Positions 1 through 8,045 of a DNA stretch of 38,543 nucleotides are shown here, in pieces. Made by a program: the position numbers and the translations under genes. The notes beneath the pieces are model-generated. The model was not told where the DNA came from and searched no databases. It saw only the letters and a program-made list of their open reading frames with translations. This stretch comes from an uncultured SAR116 cluster alpha proteobacterium (lineage in GTDB: Bacteria; Pseudomonadota; Alphaproteobacteria; Puniceispirillales; Marisalimonadaceae), in contig CACBDG010000019.1 in the NCBI GenBank assembly GCA_902537945.1, positions 1 through 38,543 on the forward strand, given 5' to 3'. Position 1 is the stretch's first letter. Each line of letters opens with the position of its first letter.

Positions 1-2
1 TA

Positions 3-263
3 ATTGTGAGTCAGGCTCTTTCAGAAACAAAACAAAATATAGAAAAAAAAGAAAAAGATATAACAGATAAATTAAATGAAAAAGTTGTTATAGCTGAACA
101 AAAAATATTGGATACCCAAAAATTAGTTATAAAAGAAGTTATAAATAACGCTGAAGAACTTACTGCGAAAGTAATTGAAAATTTAACTGATCTTAAATAT
201 GATAAAATTGAGGGTAATAAAGCAATTAAGACAGCATCAAAAAACATATTGATGGAGAAATAG
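3..263 (+). CDS. atpF': F0 ATP synthase subunit b' (C-terminal part, cut by window edge)
   Basis: This is the C-terminal 85 or so residues of a b-type stalk subunit of F0 ATP synthase, which links the membrane proton channel to F1. What is visible is almost entirely charged coiled coil, rich in Lys, Glu and Gln, with no membrane segment; the membrane segment should lie upstream of the window, since the family is about 160 residues. The frame is open to the left edge, so the GTG at position 6 is probably internal and not the start. It is followed after one base by a complete b subunit, and the b'-b tandem is the usual order in alphaproteobacteria and photosynthetic bacteria. The assignment as b' rests mainly on that position, because the coiled coil itself is poorly conserved. 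Confidence 0.8.
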   Translation: MVSQALSETKQNIEKKEKDITDKLNEKVVIAEQKILDTQKLVIKEVINNAEELTAKVIENLTDLKYDKIEGNKAIKTASKNILMEK

Positions 264-264
264 A

Positions 265-750
265 ATGTACTTTGATGAAACAGCTTGGGTTGCTATTGCA
301 TTTATACTATTTTTTGTATTGATTTGGAAAAAATGCAAAAAAGCTATACTATCACTACTTGATGAGAGATCATCAATAATTGAAAAAGAACTTAGTGAAG
401 CAAAATCACTTAAAGAAGAAGCCTTAGAAGAACTGAGGCTTGCCTTACAAAATCAAAAAAATGTTTCTGATGAAGCTGAAAATCTAATTAAAGATGCAAA
501 AGAAACTGCTAAAAAAATTCAAGAAGAAGCAAACTTAAAATCTCTTGAAATGATTAAAAGAAAAGAAGAACAGGCTAAACAAAAAATTTTATCTTTAGAG
601 GCAGAAGCTATAAAAAATATTAAGGAAATTACTAGCCGTGTAATTATAGAATCTTCAAAATCTTATATAAAAAACAAGCTGGATGATAAAGAAAACGTTA
701 ATTTAATCTCAAAATCATCAAACGAGATTAAATCATTTATTTTAAAATAA
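265..750 (+). CDS. atpF: F0 ATP synthase subunit b
   Basis: Subunit b of the F0 sector, the peripheral stalk that holds F1 still against the rotating c-ring. The 161-residue length fits the family. The N-terminus has a single membrane segment at about residues 6-22, followed by a long, highly charged helix to the end with the Ala/Glu/Lys pattern typical of the right-handed coiled coil of b. The motif LLDERSSIIEKEL just after the membrane segment is typical of b subunits. The ATG lies one base after the stop of the b' gene, so the two are surely co-translated, and it is the last gene of this run before a gene on the opposite strand. F1 genes are not next to it, as expected in alphaproteobacteria, where F0 and F1 operons are separate. 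Confidence 0.93.
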   Translation: MYFDETAWVAIAFILFFVLIWKKCKKAILSLLDERSSIIEKELSEAKSLKEEALEELRLALQNQKNVSDEAENLIKDAKETAKKIQEEANLKSLEMIKRKEEQAKQKILSLEAEAIKNIKEITSRVIIESSKSYIKNKLDDKENVNLISKSSNEIKSFILK

Positions 751-1179
751 CTACTTTATTCCCAATAAAACTTCTCCACCTTCAGGAACTATCAAGTTAA
801 ATTTTGTAGATCTATCAATTATTTTACTATTTTTTAATAAAAATTGTGAATAATTAAATTCGTCTCTATCATATTCTTTGTAATTCGTACCTAAAGAAAC
901 TACAGCAATATTTACTGGTACATAATCATCCTCTTTGGTATTTTTTCTAATTGCTCTTATATTAACCGAAATTTCCATTTTAATATTTTTGCCATCCCTC
1001 AAACAAACTGCATTTACGCCACGAAAACCTAGATATACAGGTGTGTTATTTTCAGAATTGACAACAATTTCAGCAGCTTCTTTAGGTGCAATTAATTTCG
1101 GGCATTCAACTATATCTTTTTTAAAAGTTGAACAACCATTTAATATTAAAAATATAATTATAATAATAATTTTAATCAT
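751..1179 (-). CDS. Small conserved lipoprotein, function unknown
   Basis: A 142-residue predicted lipoprotein. The N-terminus is a run of Ile/Leu ending in the lipobox LNGC, with the lipidated Cys at residue 16, so the mature protein should be anchored to a membrane on the periplasmic side. The mature part has a Cys near residue 26, the stretch YLGFRGVNAVC, then an alternating beta-strand pattern (ISVNIRAIR, VPVNIAVVS) and a C-terminal strand pair, which suggests a small beta-sandwich. Similar small lipoproteins with a strand pattern after a Cys are common and unnamed in alphaproteobacteria; I recall the pattern but cannot name a function. Its stop codon abuts the stop of atpF with no base between. 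It is divergent from ispH, with 85 bases between the two starts. Confidence 0.75.
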   Translation of the reverse strand: MIKIIIIIIFLILNGCSTFKKDIVECPKLIAPKEAAEIVVNSENNTPVYLGFRGVNAVCLRDGKNIKMEISVNIRAIRKNTKEDDYVPVNIAVVSLGTNYKEYDRDEFNYSQFLLKNSKIIDRSTKFNLIVPEGGEVLLGIK

Positions 1180-1264
1180 TTATAATAACCCCAAAATACA
1201 AAAAAAATTTATAACTAAATTAATCTTTATTGACGTAATCAAAGTAATATATCAAAAGTAAACT

Positions 1265-2218
1265 ATGAAGAAACAAAAAATAAATTTATATCTGGCTTCT
1301 CCAAGAGGTTTTTGTGCAGGTGTAGATAGAGCAGTTAAAATTGTAGAAGAATCAATTAAAAAGTTTGGAGCTCCAATATATGTAAGGCATGAAATAGTAC
1401 ATAATAAGGATGTTGTAAATTCATTGGCTAAAATTGGAGCTGTTTTTGTAGAAGAAGTAAGTGAAGCACCAACTGATCGGCCAATTATTTTTTCTGCACA
1501 CGGAGTTGCTAAATCTGTAATGGACGAGGCAAGTCAAAGAAAAATGATATCAATAGACGCAACATGTCCATTGGTAACTAAAGTTCATAATGAAACAATA
1601 CGTCATTACAATTTAGGGAGGCACGTTCTATTAATTGGACATAAAAATCATGTTGAAGTAATTGGAACAATGGGACAAGTTCCAGAAAACAATATTACCT
1701 TAATTGAAACAGAAGAAGATGCATATAAAGTTAATGTTAAAAATCCAGACAATTTAGCTTTTGCTACTCAAACGACTTTATCAATAGACGATACTAGTAA
1801 AATTTTAAGCATCTTAAAATCTAGATTTCCAAATATTATAGGGCCGAGTTCGGAGGACATTTGTTATGCCACTACTAATAGACAATTAGCAGTAAAATCA
1901 ATGTCAAAAATATGTGATTGTATTCTTGTTATTGGTGCTGAAAATTCTTCTAATTCGGTTCGTCTAGTAGAAGTAGCATTGTCTCATGGCGTTAAAAAAG
2001 CCTTTTTGATACCAAACGAAAACAAACTCGACTTGTTTTTAAAAGAATTTGATGCGATGAAATCCCCAAATATTGGATTAACTGCTGGTGCATCAGCACC
2101 TGAGACATTGGTACAGGTTTTAATATCAAAACTTCAGAAAGATTTTGAGGTTAATCTGATGGATCATGAAGTGATACACGAAGATGTAAAATTTAATTTA
2201 CCAAAAATTTTAAGATAA
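1265..2218 (+). CDS. ispH: 4-hydroxy-3-methylbut-2-enyl diphosphate reductase (IspH/LytB)
   Basis: Last enzyme of the MEP isoprenoid pathway, reducing HMBPP to IPP and DMAPP with a [4Fe-4S] cluster in the cytoplasm. The three cluster cysteines are in their family motifs: Cys17 in SPRGFCAGV, one in DATCPLVTK near residue 100, and one in EDICYATTNRQ near residue 200. The 317-residue length is normal. The motifs HEIVHNK and AGASAPE also match the family. It heads a same-strand run with thrB and rnhA. Its products feed quinones, haem a and, in this genome, carotenoids and retinal made by the crt/blh genes about 19 kb away. Confidence 0.97.
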   Translation: MKKQKINLYLASPRGFCAGVDRAVKIVEESIKKFGAPIYVRHEIVHNKDVVNSLAKIGAVFVEEVSEAPTDRPIIFSAHGVAKSVMDEASQRKMISIDATCPLVTKVHNETIRHYNLGRHVLLIGHKNHVEVIGTMGQVPENNITLIETEEDAYKVNVKNPDNLAFATQTTLSIDDTSKILSILKSRFPNIIGPSSEDICYATTNRQLAVKSMSKICDCILVIGAENSSNSVRLVEVALSHGVKKAFLIPNENKLDLFLKEFDAMKSPNIGLTAGASAPETLVQVLISKLQKDFEVNLMDHEVIHEDVKFNLPKILR

Positions 2219-2235
2219 GATATTAGGGTCAAAAA

Positions 2236-3216
2236 TTGGCAGTTTATACGAATTTAAGAGAAAATGAGATAAAAGACTTTTTAAAAGAATATAATATTGG
2301 TGAGTTGATTTCATTTTCTGGAATTACAGAAGGAATAGAAAACAGTAATTATCACATAAAAACAACTAATGGTAATTTTATTCTTACTATTTTTGAAAAA
2401 AGAGTAGATGTTAAGGATATTCCTTTTTTTATTAACATAATGTTGCATCTCAATAAAAAAGGTTATTATTGTCCAAAACCGATATGCGATAAGAAAAAAA
2501 AATTTCTTCAAAAATTGCATGGAAAACCGACAATAATTGTAAATTTTCTTGAGGGAAAATCAAAAAAAAACATATCAATTGAAGATTGTTATCAAGTTGG
2601 TTCAAGTATGGGTTTAATGCACTCTTGTAGTAATGATTTTGAACCAAAAAGAGATAACTCCCTTTCTATCAAAGGATGGGAAATGTTAATTAAAAATTGT
2701 AATCGTACAATACCTATAAGTGTTCTAGATAAATTTCAACCAAACTTAATGCAAGATATACAAGATTCCTTTGATATTTTTTTAAAATTTTGGCCACATG
2801 ATTTACCAAAAGGTTTTATTCATGGAGATTTATTTCCCGACAATGTTTTTTTTATTAATGATAAAATCACTGGGGTAATTGATTTTTATTTTTCATGTGT
2901 GGATATTCTTACATATGATTTAGCAATAGCTGTTAATGCTTGGTGTTTTGATAAAAAAAATAATTTTGAAGATAAAAAATATCAAGCTTTGTTAAATGGA
3001 TACAATTCTAAAAGGATATTAAGTAAAGACGAAGAATACTTTTTACCACTATTGTGTCAAGCTGCTGCATTACGTTTTTTACTGACAAGATTATTTGACT
3101 GGGTGAACACACCTATTGAGGCAAATGTAGTACCCAAAAATCCAAAAGAATACATAATTAAACATAAATACTTTAAAAAATTAGCTAAAAATATTGATTA
3201 CATAGCAAGTTTATAA
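2236..3216 (+). CDS. thrB: Homoserine kinase, APH-fold type (ThrB)
   Basis: Phosphorylates homoserine with ATP to give O-phosphohomoserine, the substrate of threonine synthase, which is also in this window (minus strand, 8045-9460). The 326-residue protein belongs to the aminoglycoside-phosphotransferase-fold kinases, the alphaproteobacterial kind, not the GHMP type of E. coli. The N-terminal part [13 protein letters not shown] is typical of this family; the catalytic loop HGDLFPDN lies at residues 196-203 and the metal-binding Asp in VIDF at about 216. The start is TTG at 2236 with AGGG seven bases upstream; no earlier in-frame start is convincing. It lies 17 bases after ispH and its stop overlaps the ATG of rnhA by one base. 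The order ispH-thrB-rnhA is familiar in alphaproteobacteria. Confidence 0.92.
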   Translation: MAVYTNLRENEIKDFLKEYNIGELISFSGITEGIENSNYHIKTTNGNFILTIFEKRVDVKDIPFFINIMLHLNKKGYYCPKPICDKKKKFLQKLHGKPTIIVNFLEGKSKKNISIEDCYQVGSSMGLMHSCSNDFEPKRDNSLSIKGWEMLIKNCNRTIPISVLDKFQPNLMQDIQDSFDIFLKFWPHDLPKGFIHGDLFPDNVFFINDKITGVIDFYFSCVDILTYDLAIAVNAWCFDKKNNFEDKKYQALLNGYNSKRILSKDEEYFLPLLCQAAALRFLLTRLFDWVNTPIEANVVPKNPKEYIIKHKYFKKLAKNIDYIASL

Positions 3217-3653
3217 TGAAAAAAGAAATTAAAATTTTTACAGATGGTGCATGTTCTGGAAATCCTGGAAAAGGCGGTTGGGGAGCAGTTTTACTTTATG
3301 GGGATAATGAAAAACATTTATCTGGGTCAGAAAAATTGACTACAAATAATAAAATGGAGCTTCGGGCAACAATTGAAGCTTTAAAAGCAATAAAACACCC
3401 AAGCACAATAAAATTATATACAGATTCGCAATATGTTAAAAATGGTATAACAAATTGGATTGTCAATTGGAAAAAAAATGGATGGAAGACTGCAAGTAAA
3501 AAACCTGTCTCCAATAAAGAGCTATGGATTGAACTGGATAAAAATGTAAATCTACATGATATAGAATGGTTTTGGGTAAAAGGACATTCTGGTAACTATT
3601 ACAATGAAATCGCTGATAAATTGGCTGTAATAGCTATGAATAAAAACTATTAA
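3216..3653 (+). CDS. rnhA: Ribonuclease HI
   Basis: Cleaves the RNA strand of RNA-DNA hybrids, removing R-loops and primers. All five catalytic positions of E. coli RNase HI are present at the same residue numbers: Asp10 ([10 protein letters not shown]), Glu48 (NNKMELRA), Asp70 (YTDSQYV), His124 (GHSGN) and Asp134 (EIADKLA). The basic handle region around residues 85-100 ([15 protein letters not shown]) is also kept. At 145 residues it is normal for a stand-alone bacterial enzyme without an N-terminal hybrid-binding domain. Its ATG overlaps the TAA of thrB (TAATG), so the two are translationally coupled. The following gene, on the other strand, ends four bases away. Confidence 0.97.
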   Translation: MKKEIKIFTDGACSGNPGKGGWGAVLLYGDNEKHLSGSEKLTTNNKMELRATIEALKAIKHPSTIKLYTDSQYVKNGITNWIVNWKKNGWKTASKKPVSNKELWIELDKNVNLHDIEWFWVKGHSGNYYNEIADKLAVIAMNKNY

Positions 3654-3657
3654 AATA

Positions 3658-4137
3658 CTATAAATTTTTTAAAATATTCTCTGCAGTTGACACCTCAAAT
3701 GCTCCTACCTCTTCAACGAAAGACTTAGTTATTACATTATCTACAACTACCATTGCAAACCTTCTTGACCTGCGTCCCATTATTTTACCAAAATTCATGT
3801 CTAAACCAAGAGACTCTGAAACAGAACAATCGGAATCAGACAACATTTCAATTTTTCCTTCAACTTCATTAGCTAAACCCCATGCACGCATAACATGTGG
3901 ATCATTTACCGCCATGCATGCAATTATATCTACACCTTTATCTTTAATATCTTGGTATAATTTAATGTAGCCTGGCAAATGTTTTGCAGAGCATGTCGGA
4001 GTGAAAGCACCAGGTAATGCAAACAAGACAACTTTCTTAGATTTAAAATATTCTTTAGTGTTAACTTCTTTAATACCTTCATTATCTTTTATTAAAAATA
4101 TTCCAGAAGGAAAATTATTACCTATATTAGTTGACAT
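3658..4137 (-). CDS. Peroxiredoxin, Prx5 type
   Basis: Thiol peroxidase of the Prx5 subfamily, reducing H2O2 and alkyl hydroperoxides through a cysteine. The active-site motif PGAFTPTCS is exact, with the peroxidatic Cys at residue 49; two more cysteines (about 74 and 104) could include a resolving one. MGRRSRRFAMVVVD near residue 120 is also characteristic. At 159 residues it is the usual single-domain length, with no signal peptide, so it should be cytoplasmic. It lies 61 bases downstream of the DsbD-like reductase on the same strand, which suggests a shared transcript for redox genes. A Prx beside ispH-thrB-rnhA recurs in alphaproteobacteria, so the neighbourhood may be ancestral and not functional. 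Confidence 0.93.
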   Translation of the reverse strand: MSTNIGNNFPSGIFLIKDNEGIKEVNTKEYFKSKKVVLFALPGAFTPTCSAKHLPGYIKLYQDIKDKGVDIIACMAVNDPHVMRAWGLANEVEGKIEMLSDSDCSVSESLGLDMNFGKIMGRRSRRFAMVVVDNVITKSFVEEVGAFEVSTAENILKNL

Positions 4138-4198
4138 ACATGCTCCTTATATTCTTAAGAACTACTTTTAAACTATATGATTGAGATTTAAAATAAAT

Positions 4199-6169
4199 TT
4201 ATTTTGCTTTTTTAATATATTCTTGGATTTCTTTTATAGTAAGCAATTCAGAAAGAATTTTTCCATCTGGCAATGATGGACCATAAATTTCATTGTAAGG
4301 TATCCCATAACGTTCTTTTTTAGTTAGAAATTTTTTAATATTTTCGTTCGGCTTAGTCCAATCTAAGACAAGAACTTTTACATTATTCTTTCTAAATATA
4401 TCTGATACTTCTTTTGTTTCAAGTACCAAGGCTTTATTTACCTGACACGTTAAACACCAATCTGCAGTAATATCAATAAATACTATATCGCCTTTAGCTG
4501 TAAACTGGTTTGGTAATAAAATATTTTTATTTATATCCCAATTGATAATTTCTAAATTTTTATAGTTGTTTAAATTAGATTCAATTTTTGTCTCTAATTT
4601 TATTAATATATTGATTAACCAAATAGATGTAAGAAAAAGAAATATAGCCATGATTTTTTTAAAAATTACTAACCATTTTCCTGGTTTTGGTATGATTGAT
4701 ATAATTTTTGGGAATAAAATTATTAGTATTAAGGGTAATGACAGACCTAACCCCATAGTCATAAGAGTATAAAAAATTTCAAAAGTGTCTCCAGATAGAG
4801 CGAAACCAACAGCAGTACCCACTAAAGGCGCAGTGCAAGGAGTGGCTAATAAAGTTAATGTAATTCCTGTAATAAAATCTCCTACAAAACCGTCACCCCT
4901 ATATGATAGAATATTTAAAATTTTGGAAGGTAAAAAATAATTAAAAAATCCTAAAAGATTAAAACCAAAAAAAGATGTTAAAAAAATCATGAAAATCAGA
5001 AAATATGGATTTTGAAACTGTACGCCCCAACCAACCAGCTCACCCATAGACTTCACAATATAGGTGCTTACAGCTAGAAGTAAAAAAGAGGTTAATATAC
5101 CTAAAATGTTAAAGAATATTTTCTTTTTAAAAATTAATTTGTTTTCTGTCCTTAGGTTTACCAATTGTATCATTTTCAAAGATAAGACAGGGAGCACACA
5201 AGGCATAAAATTTAAGATAAATCCACCAAACAAAGCTATAATAAAAATTTCAAAACCAATAAAATTTTTATTTTCATTAAATTTTAAAATATTTTCATTC
5301 TCAAAATGTAATGATTTAGTAATGATTTTCTCATAATTATGATCATTACTGAGAAAAGTTAATTTCAAAAAATCAAATTCAAAATCTTTTTTATCTTTAA
5401 GATTAATAGTTAAATTTAAAAGTTTACCAGTTTTCGAAAATGAAGGTTTTTCAAAAACATCTTCTTTATTATCTTCTACAATTATATCGTAGGGACTTAA
5501 ATTTAATTTATTAGACAAAGTTAATTTTAGTTTATCATCAAAATGACGAAATGAGAGAAGTTGAATATCTTTGCTTTCCACATACTTAGGCACTTTCTTC
5601 TTATACTTAAGTATGTCTCTTAATTTAGAATTGTTCATACTATTATAGTTTAGTTTGCTCAAATCATAATTAAAATTTACAGGGACACATATTTCAGCAC
5701 ATACTTGTGCCTCAAATCGAAGTAATCCTGATATTTGTTTATTTTCGTTTAAGCGTTCTATTTCTATTGGAAAAATTACTTCTTTTTCGTAACCAAATGT
5801 CTCTATACCAAAAAAAGTAAATCTTTTAGGATTTGGAAACAACAAATTCATTAATTTAATATTATTTCCAAATTCCCACTTGATTTCTGGAGGTAATCCT
5901 GCATCACCAGGGTTTCTCCAGTATATTTTCCATTCTGGTGAAAGATTTACTTTCAAGCCTATAAGGATTTTTGATGGTGTAGTTTCTAATATTTTACCAA
6001 ATAAAATGTCAAATTTAACAAACTCATAATCCTCATTGTTTACAATATTTTGTTTTGAAACTAAGGTATTTGACTCAGGTTTTTTTATATACGAAAAACT
6101 AATTAAGGTTAAAAATAACAAAAAAATTACAATTATGTAGGATTTATTTTGTACTAGTTTATTGTGCAT
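4199..6169 (-). CDS. DsbD/ScsB-type membrane thiol:disulfide reductase
   Basis: Moves reducing power from cytoplasmic thioredoxin across the inner membrane to periplasmic disulfide proteins. The order is: N-terminal membrane segment or signal (about 11-27); a periplasmic DsbD-alpha-like domain (about 45-295) with Cys157 and Cys161 in AQVCAEICVPV; a multi-pass CcdA/DsbD-like core (about 305-520) with its two redox cysteines in MPCVLPVLS (Cys324) and ATPCTAPLV (Cys445); and a C-terminal thioredoxin domain with WCLTC (Cys572/575). This gives three redox-active pairs, as in DsbD. The CAEIC spacing in the first domain (Cys-x3-Cys) is more like ScsB than classical DsbD. The 656-residue length fits. 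The neighbour downstream on the same strand is a peroxiredoxin. I do not assign dsbD or scsB firmly. Confidence 0.9.
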   Translation of the reverse strand: MHNKLVQNKSYIIVIFLLFLTLISFSYIKKPESNTLVSKQNIVNNEDYEFVKFDILFGKILETTPSKILIGLKVNLSPEWKIYWRNPGDAGLPPEIKWEFGNNIKLMNLLFPNPKRFTFFGIETFGYEKEVIFPIEIERLNENKQISGLLRFEAQVCAEICVPVNFNYDLSKLNYNSMNNSKLRDILKYKKKVPKYVESKDIQLLSFRHFDDKLKLTLSNKLNLSPYDIIVEDNKEDVFEKPSFSKTGKLLNLTINLKDKKDFEFDFLKLTFLSNDHNYEKIITKSLHFENENILKFNENKNFIGFEIFIIALFGGFILNFMPCVLPVLSLKMIQLVNLRTENKLIFKKKIFFNILGILTSFLLLAVSTYIVKSMGELVGWGVQFQNPYFLIFMIFLTSFFGFNLLGFFNYFLPSKILNILSYRGDGFVGDFITGITLTLLATPCTAPLVGTAVGFALSGDTFEIFYTLMTMGLGLSLPLILIILFPKIISIIPKPGKWLVIFKKIMAIFLFLTSIWLINILIKLETKIESNLNNYKNLEIINWDINKNILLPNQFTAKGDIVFIDITADWCLTCQVNKALVLETKEVSDIFRKNNVKVLVLDWTKPNENIKKFLTKKERYGIPYNEIYGPSLPDGKILSELLTIKEIQEYIKKAK

Positions 6170-6222
6170 TATTTCTTTTCAGTTATTATAAGACTTGACA
6201 TTAATATATTGGAATTACAAAT

Positions 6223-6783
6223 ATGGATCAAGAATTGTTAGGTAAACTATTAATTGCCTCTCCAGGACTTGAAGACATCAGATTTCAGGATTCTGTTATA
6301 TTAATTTGTGAACATTCGAAAGAAGCAACTATGGGTTTAATTCTAAATAAACCTCTTTACAATTTTAATACATCCCAGTTTTTAAAGAAAATGAAAATTA
6401 ATTCATTAACTAATATTAAATCTAGTCCTACTTTTTTTGGTGGACCTGTCCATCTAAATCAAGGATTTATTATACACTCCAACGAAAAAAAATATAAAAC
6501 ATCTGAAGATATTTTAGATGGCGTTATGATTACTAGTTCAGAAGAAATTTTAATTGATATTTCCAAAAATGAACCACCAGAACATGCCAAAATTTTTCTT
6601 GGATGTGCCGTTTGGGATCAAGGTCAACTTGACAGTGAAATACTAGAAAATTCTTGGATTTTAACCAGCTCAAATAAAGAATTAATATTTCACAATAATT
6701 TAGAATTTTCATTATGGAAAAAATGTCTTAAAAATATTGGTGTAGATCCGAGTAAGTTAATAACATATTCAGGAAATGCTTAG
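6223..6783 (+). CDS. YqgE/AlgH family protein (UPF0301)
   Basis: A 186-residue protein of the YqgE/AlgH family, cytoplasmic and of unclear role. Family hallmarks are GKLLIASPGLEDIRFQDSVI at the start, GLILNKPL, the FFGGPV motif followed by FIIHS, and IFLGCAVWDQGQLDSEI near residue 125. The ATG has TTGGA eight bases upstream as a plausible ribosome site. It is a single-gene unit, divergent from the DsbD-like gene (53 bases between starts) and convergent with the M16 peptidase (5 bases between stops). AlgH was linked to alginate regulation in Pseudomonas by genetics; nothing here supports that role. Confidence 0.92.
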   Translation: MDQELLGKLLIASPGLEDIRFQDSVILICEHSKEATMGLILNKPLYNFNTSQFLKKMKINSLTNIKSSPTFFGGPVHLNQGFIIHSNEKKYKTSEDILDGVMITSSEEILIDISKNEPPEHAKIFLGCAVWDQGQLDSEILENSWILTSSNKELIFHNNLEFSLWKKCLKNIGVDPSKLITYSGNA

Positions 6784-6788
6784 TCATT

Positions 6789-8045
6789 TTAATTAAGTAT
6801 TGTTGAAATTTCTAATTTTTTAAAAGAATTTGCATTTGGTCCTATTACAGATAATACTGGCTTTGCAGAGGTTAATAAGTTATCACATAATTCATAGATA
6901 GAATTGATAGATATATTTTCGATACTTTCTATAACCTCGTTAGCTCCTATCAATTTTCCAAAATTAATCATATTTTTTGCAAAGTATTCTGACCTTGAAC
7001 TGTTACTTTCTAGACCCATAATAAAACCAGATTTCATTTGTGCTTTTGCTCTAAGGAGTTCTTCAGCGGATATAAAGCTTTTAATTTTTTTTAATTCTAA
7101 TAAACTTGCTTCAAGTAATTGATGAGCATCGTTAGGTGAAGTTCCAGCATAAAAACCAAATACTCCAGAAGAGTTTTGCATCTGAGTGAAACTAAAAATA
7201 GAATAACATAACCCTCTCTTTTCTCTTATCTCTTGAAACAATCTTGAAGACATTCCACCACCTAAAATAATCGATAATGCCCTTAGAGAAAAACGATCAA
7301 TATCTACGTTTTTTAAGCCTTTGACACCAAATACTAATTGTGTTTGCTCTAAGTCTCTATCTTCACCAATAAAACCTGAAGTCCATTCTGAGATAATTTT
7401 TTTAGGTTTAAGATTATTCTTGATATCTGAAAATTTTTCTTCGACAATTTTAAAAAAATTATCATGAGTTAATTTTCCAGACATAGAAACAACCATGTTT
7501 TCTGGAGCATAATTTGAATCTAGAAAAAGTTTTAAATTAGACTGTTTAAAACTATTTACAGTTTCTTTAGTACCAAGAATGGGTCTGCCCATTGGTTGAT
7601 TTTTAAAAGCAGTTTTAGTAAAATTTTCAAATACTCTATCGTCTGGTGTATCATAAGATTGTCCTATTTCAGAAATTATAACACCTCTTTCTCTTTCAAT
7701 TTCTTCTTTAGGGAAAGTCGAATTCTTAATAATATCTGATAATATATCAATTCCTAACTCAGCATTTTCTTTCAATACTTTGAGATAATACGCAGTAACC
7801 TCTTTACTTGTATAAGCGTTAATATCACCTCCAACATCTTCAATCTCTCTTGCTATATTTTCTGCATTTCTATTTTTTGTTCCTTTAAAAGCCATATGTT
7901 CTAACATATGAGCTATTCCGCATTCATCCTTTTTTTCGTTAGAACTTCCTGCACCTACCCAAACTCCTATGGATGCACTTTCAACATCTATTTGATCATT
8001 AATAATTGTTATTCCATTATCTAGAATTTTAAATTCTACACTCAT
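6789..8045 (-). CDS. M16 family zinc peptidase (processing-peptidase-like)
   Basis: Zinc metalloprotease of the pitrilysin M16 family, close in layout to the beta subunit of mitochondrial processing peptidase. The inverted zinc motif HxxEH is at residues 46-50 (HMLEH), with the third ligand probably Glu126 in ERERGVIISEIGQ. The C-terminal half has the family motif GGGMSSRLFQEIREKRGL. The 418-residue length equals the single-chain bacterial homologues. No signal peptide is visible, so it is probably cytoplasmic. Its ATG overlaps the stop of thrC by one base. The thrC-M16 pair is common in alphaproteobacteria. Confidence 0.94.
   Translation of the reverse strand: MSVEFKILDNGITIINDQIDVESASIGVWVGAGSSNEKKDECGIAHMLEHMAFKGTKNRNAENIAREIEDVGGDINAYTSKEVTAYYLKVLKENAELGIDILSDIIKNSTFPKEEIERERGVIISEIGQSYDTPDDRVFENFTKTAFKNQPMGRPILGTKETVNSFKQSNLKLFLDSNYAPENMVVSMSGKLTHDNFFKIVEEKFSDIKNNLKPKKIISEWTSGFIGEDRDLEQTQLVFGVKGLKNVDIDRFSLRALSIILGGGMSSRLFQEIREKRGLCYSIFSFTQMQNSSGVFGFYAGTSPNDAHQLLEASLLELKKIKSFISAEELLRAKAQMKSGFIMGLESNSSRSEYFAKNMINFGKLIGANEVIESIENISINSIYELCDNLLTSAKPVLSVIGPNANSFKKLEISTILN

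Noticed and set aside
935-1261. Plus-strand open frame opposite the small lipoprotein and into the spacer before ispH
   Set aside because: Mostly antisense to a lipoprotein with a clear lipobox; the extra part is low-complexity Ile/Lys sequence from an AT-rich spacer.
5064-5336. Plus-strand open frame inside the DsbD-like gene
   Set aside because: Antisense to membrane segments containing the conserved MPCVLP motif; no protein features.
6195-6224. Perfect -35 hexamer TTGACA before yqgE
   Set aside because: With the usual 16-18 base spacing the -10 would fall on the yqgE start codon, and no good -10 is seen there.
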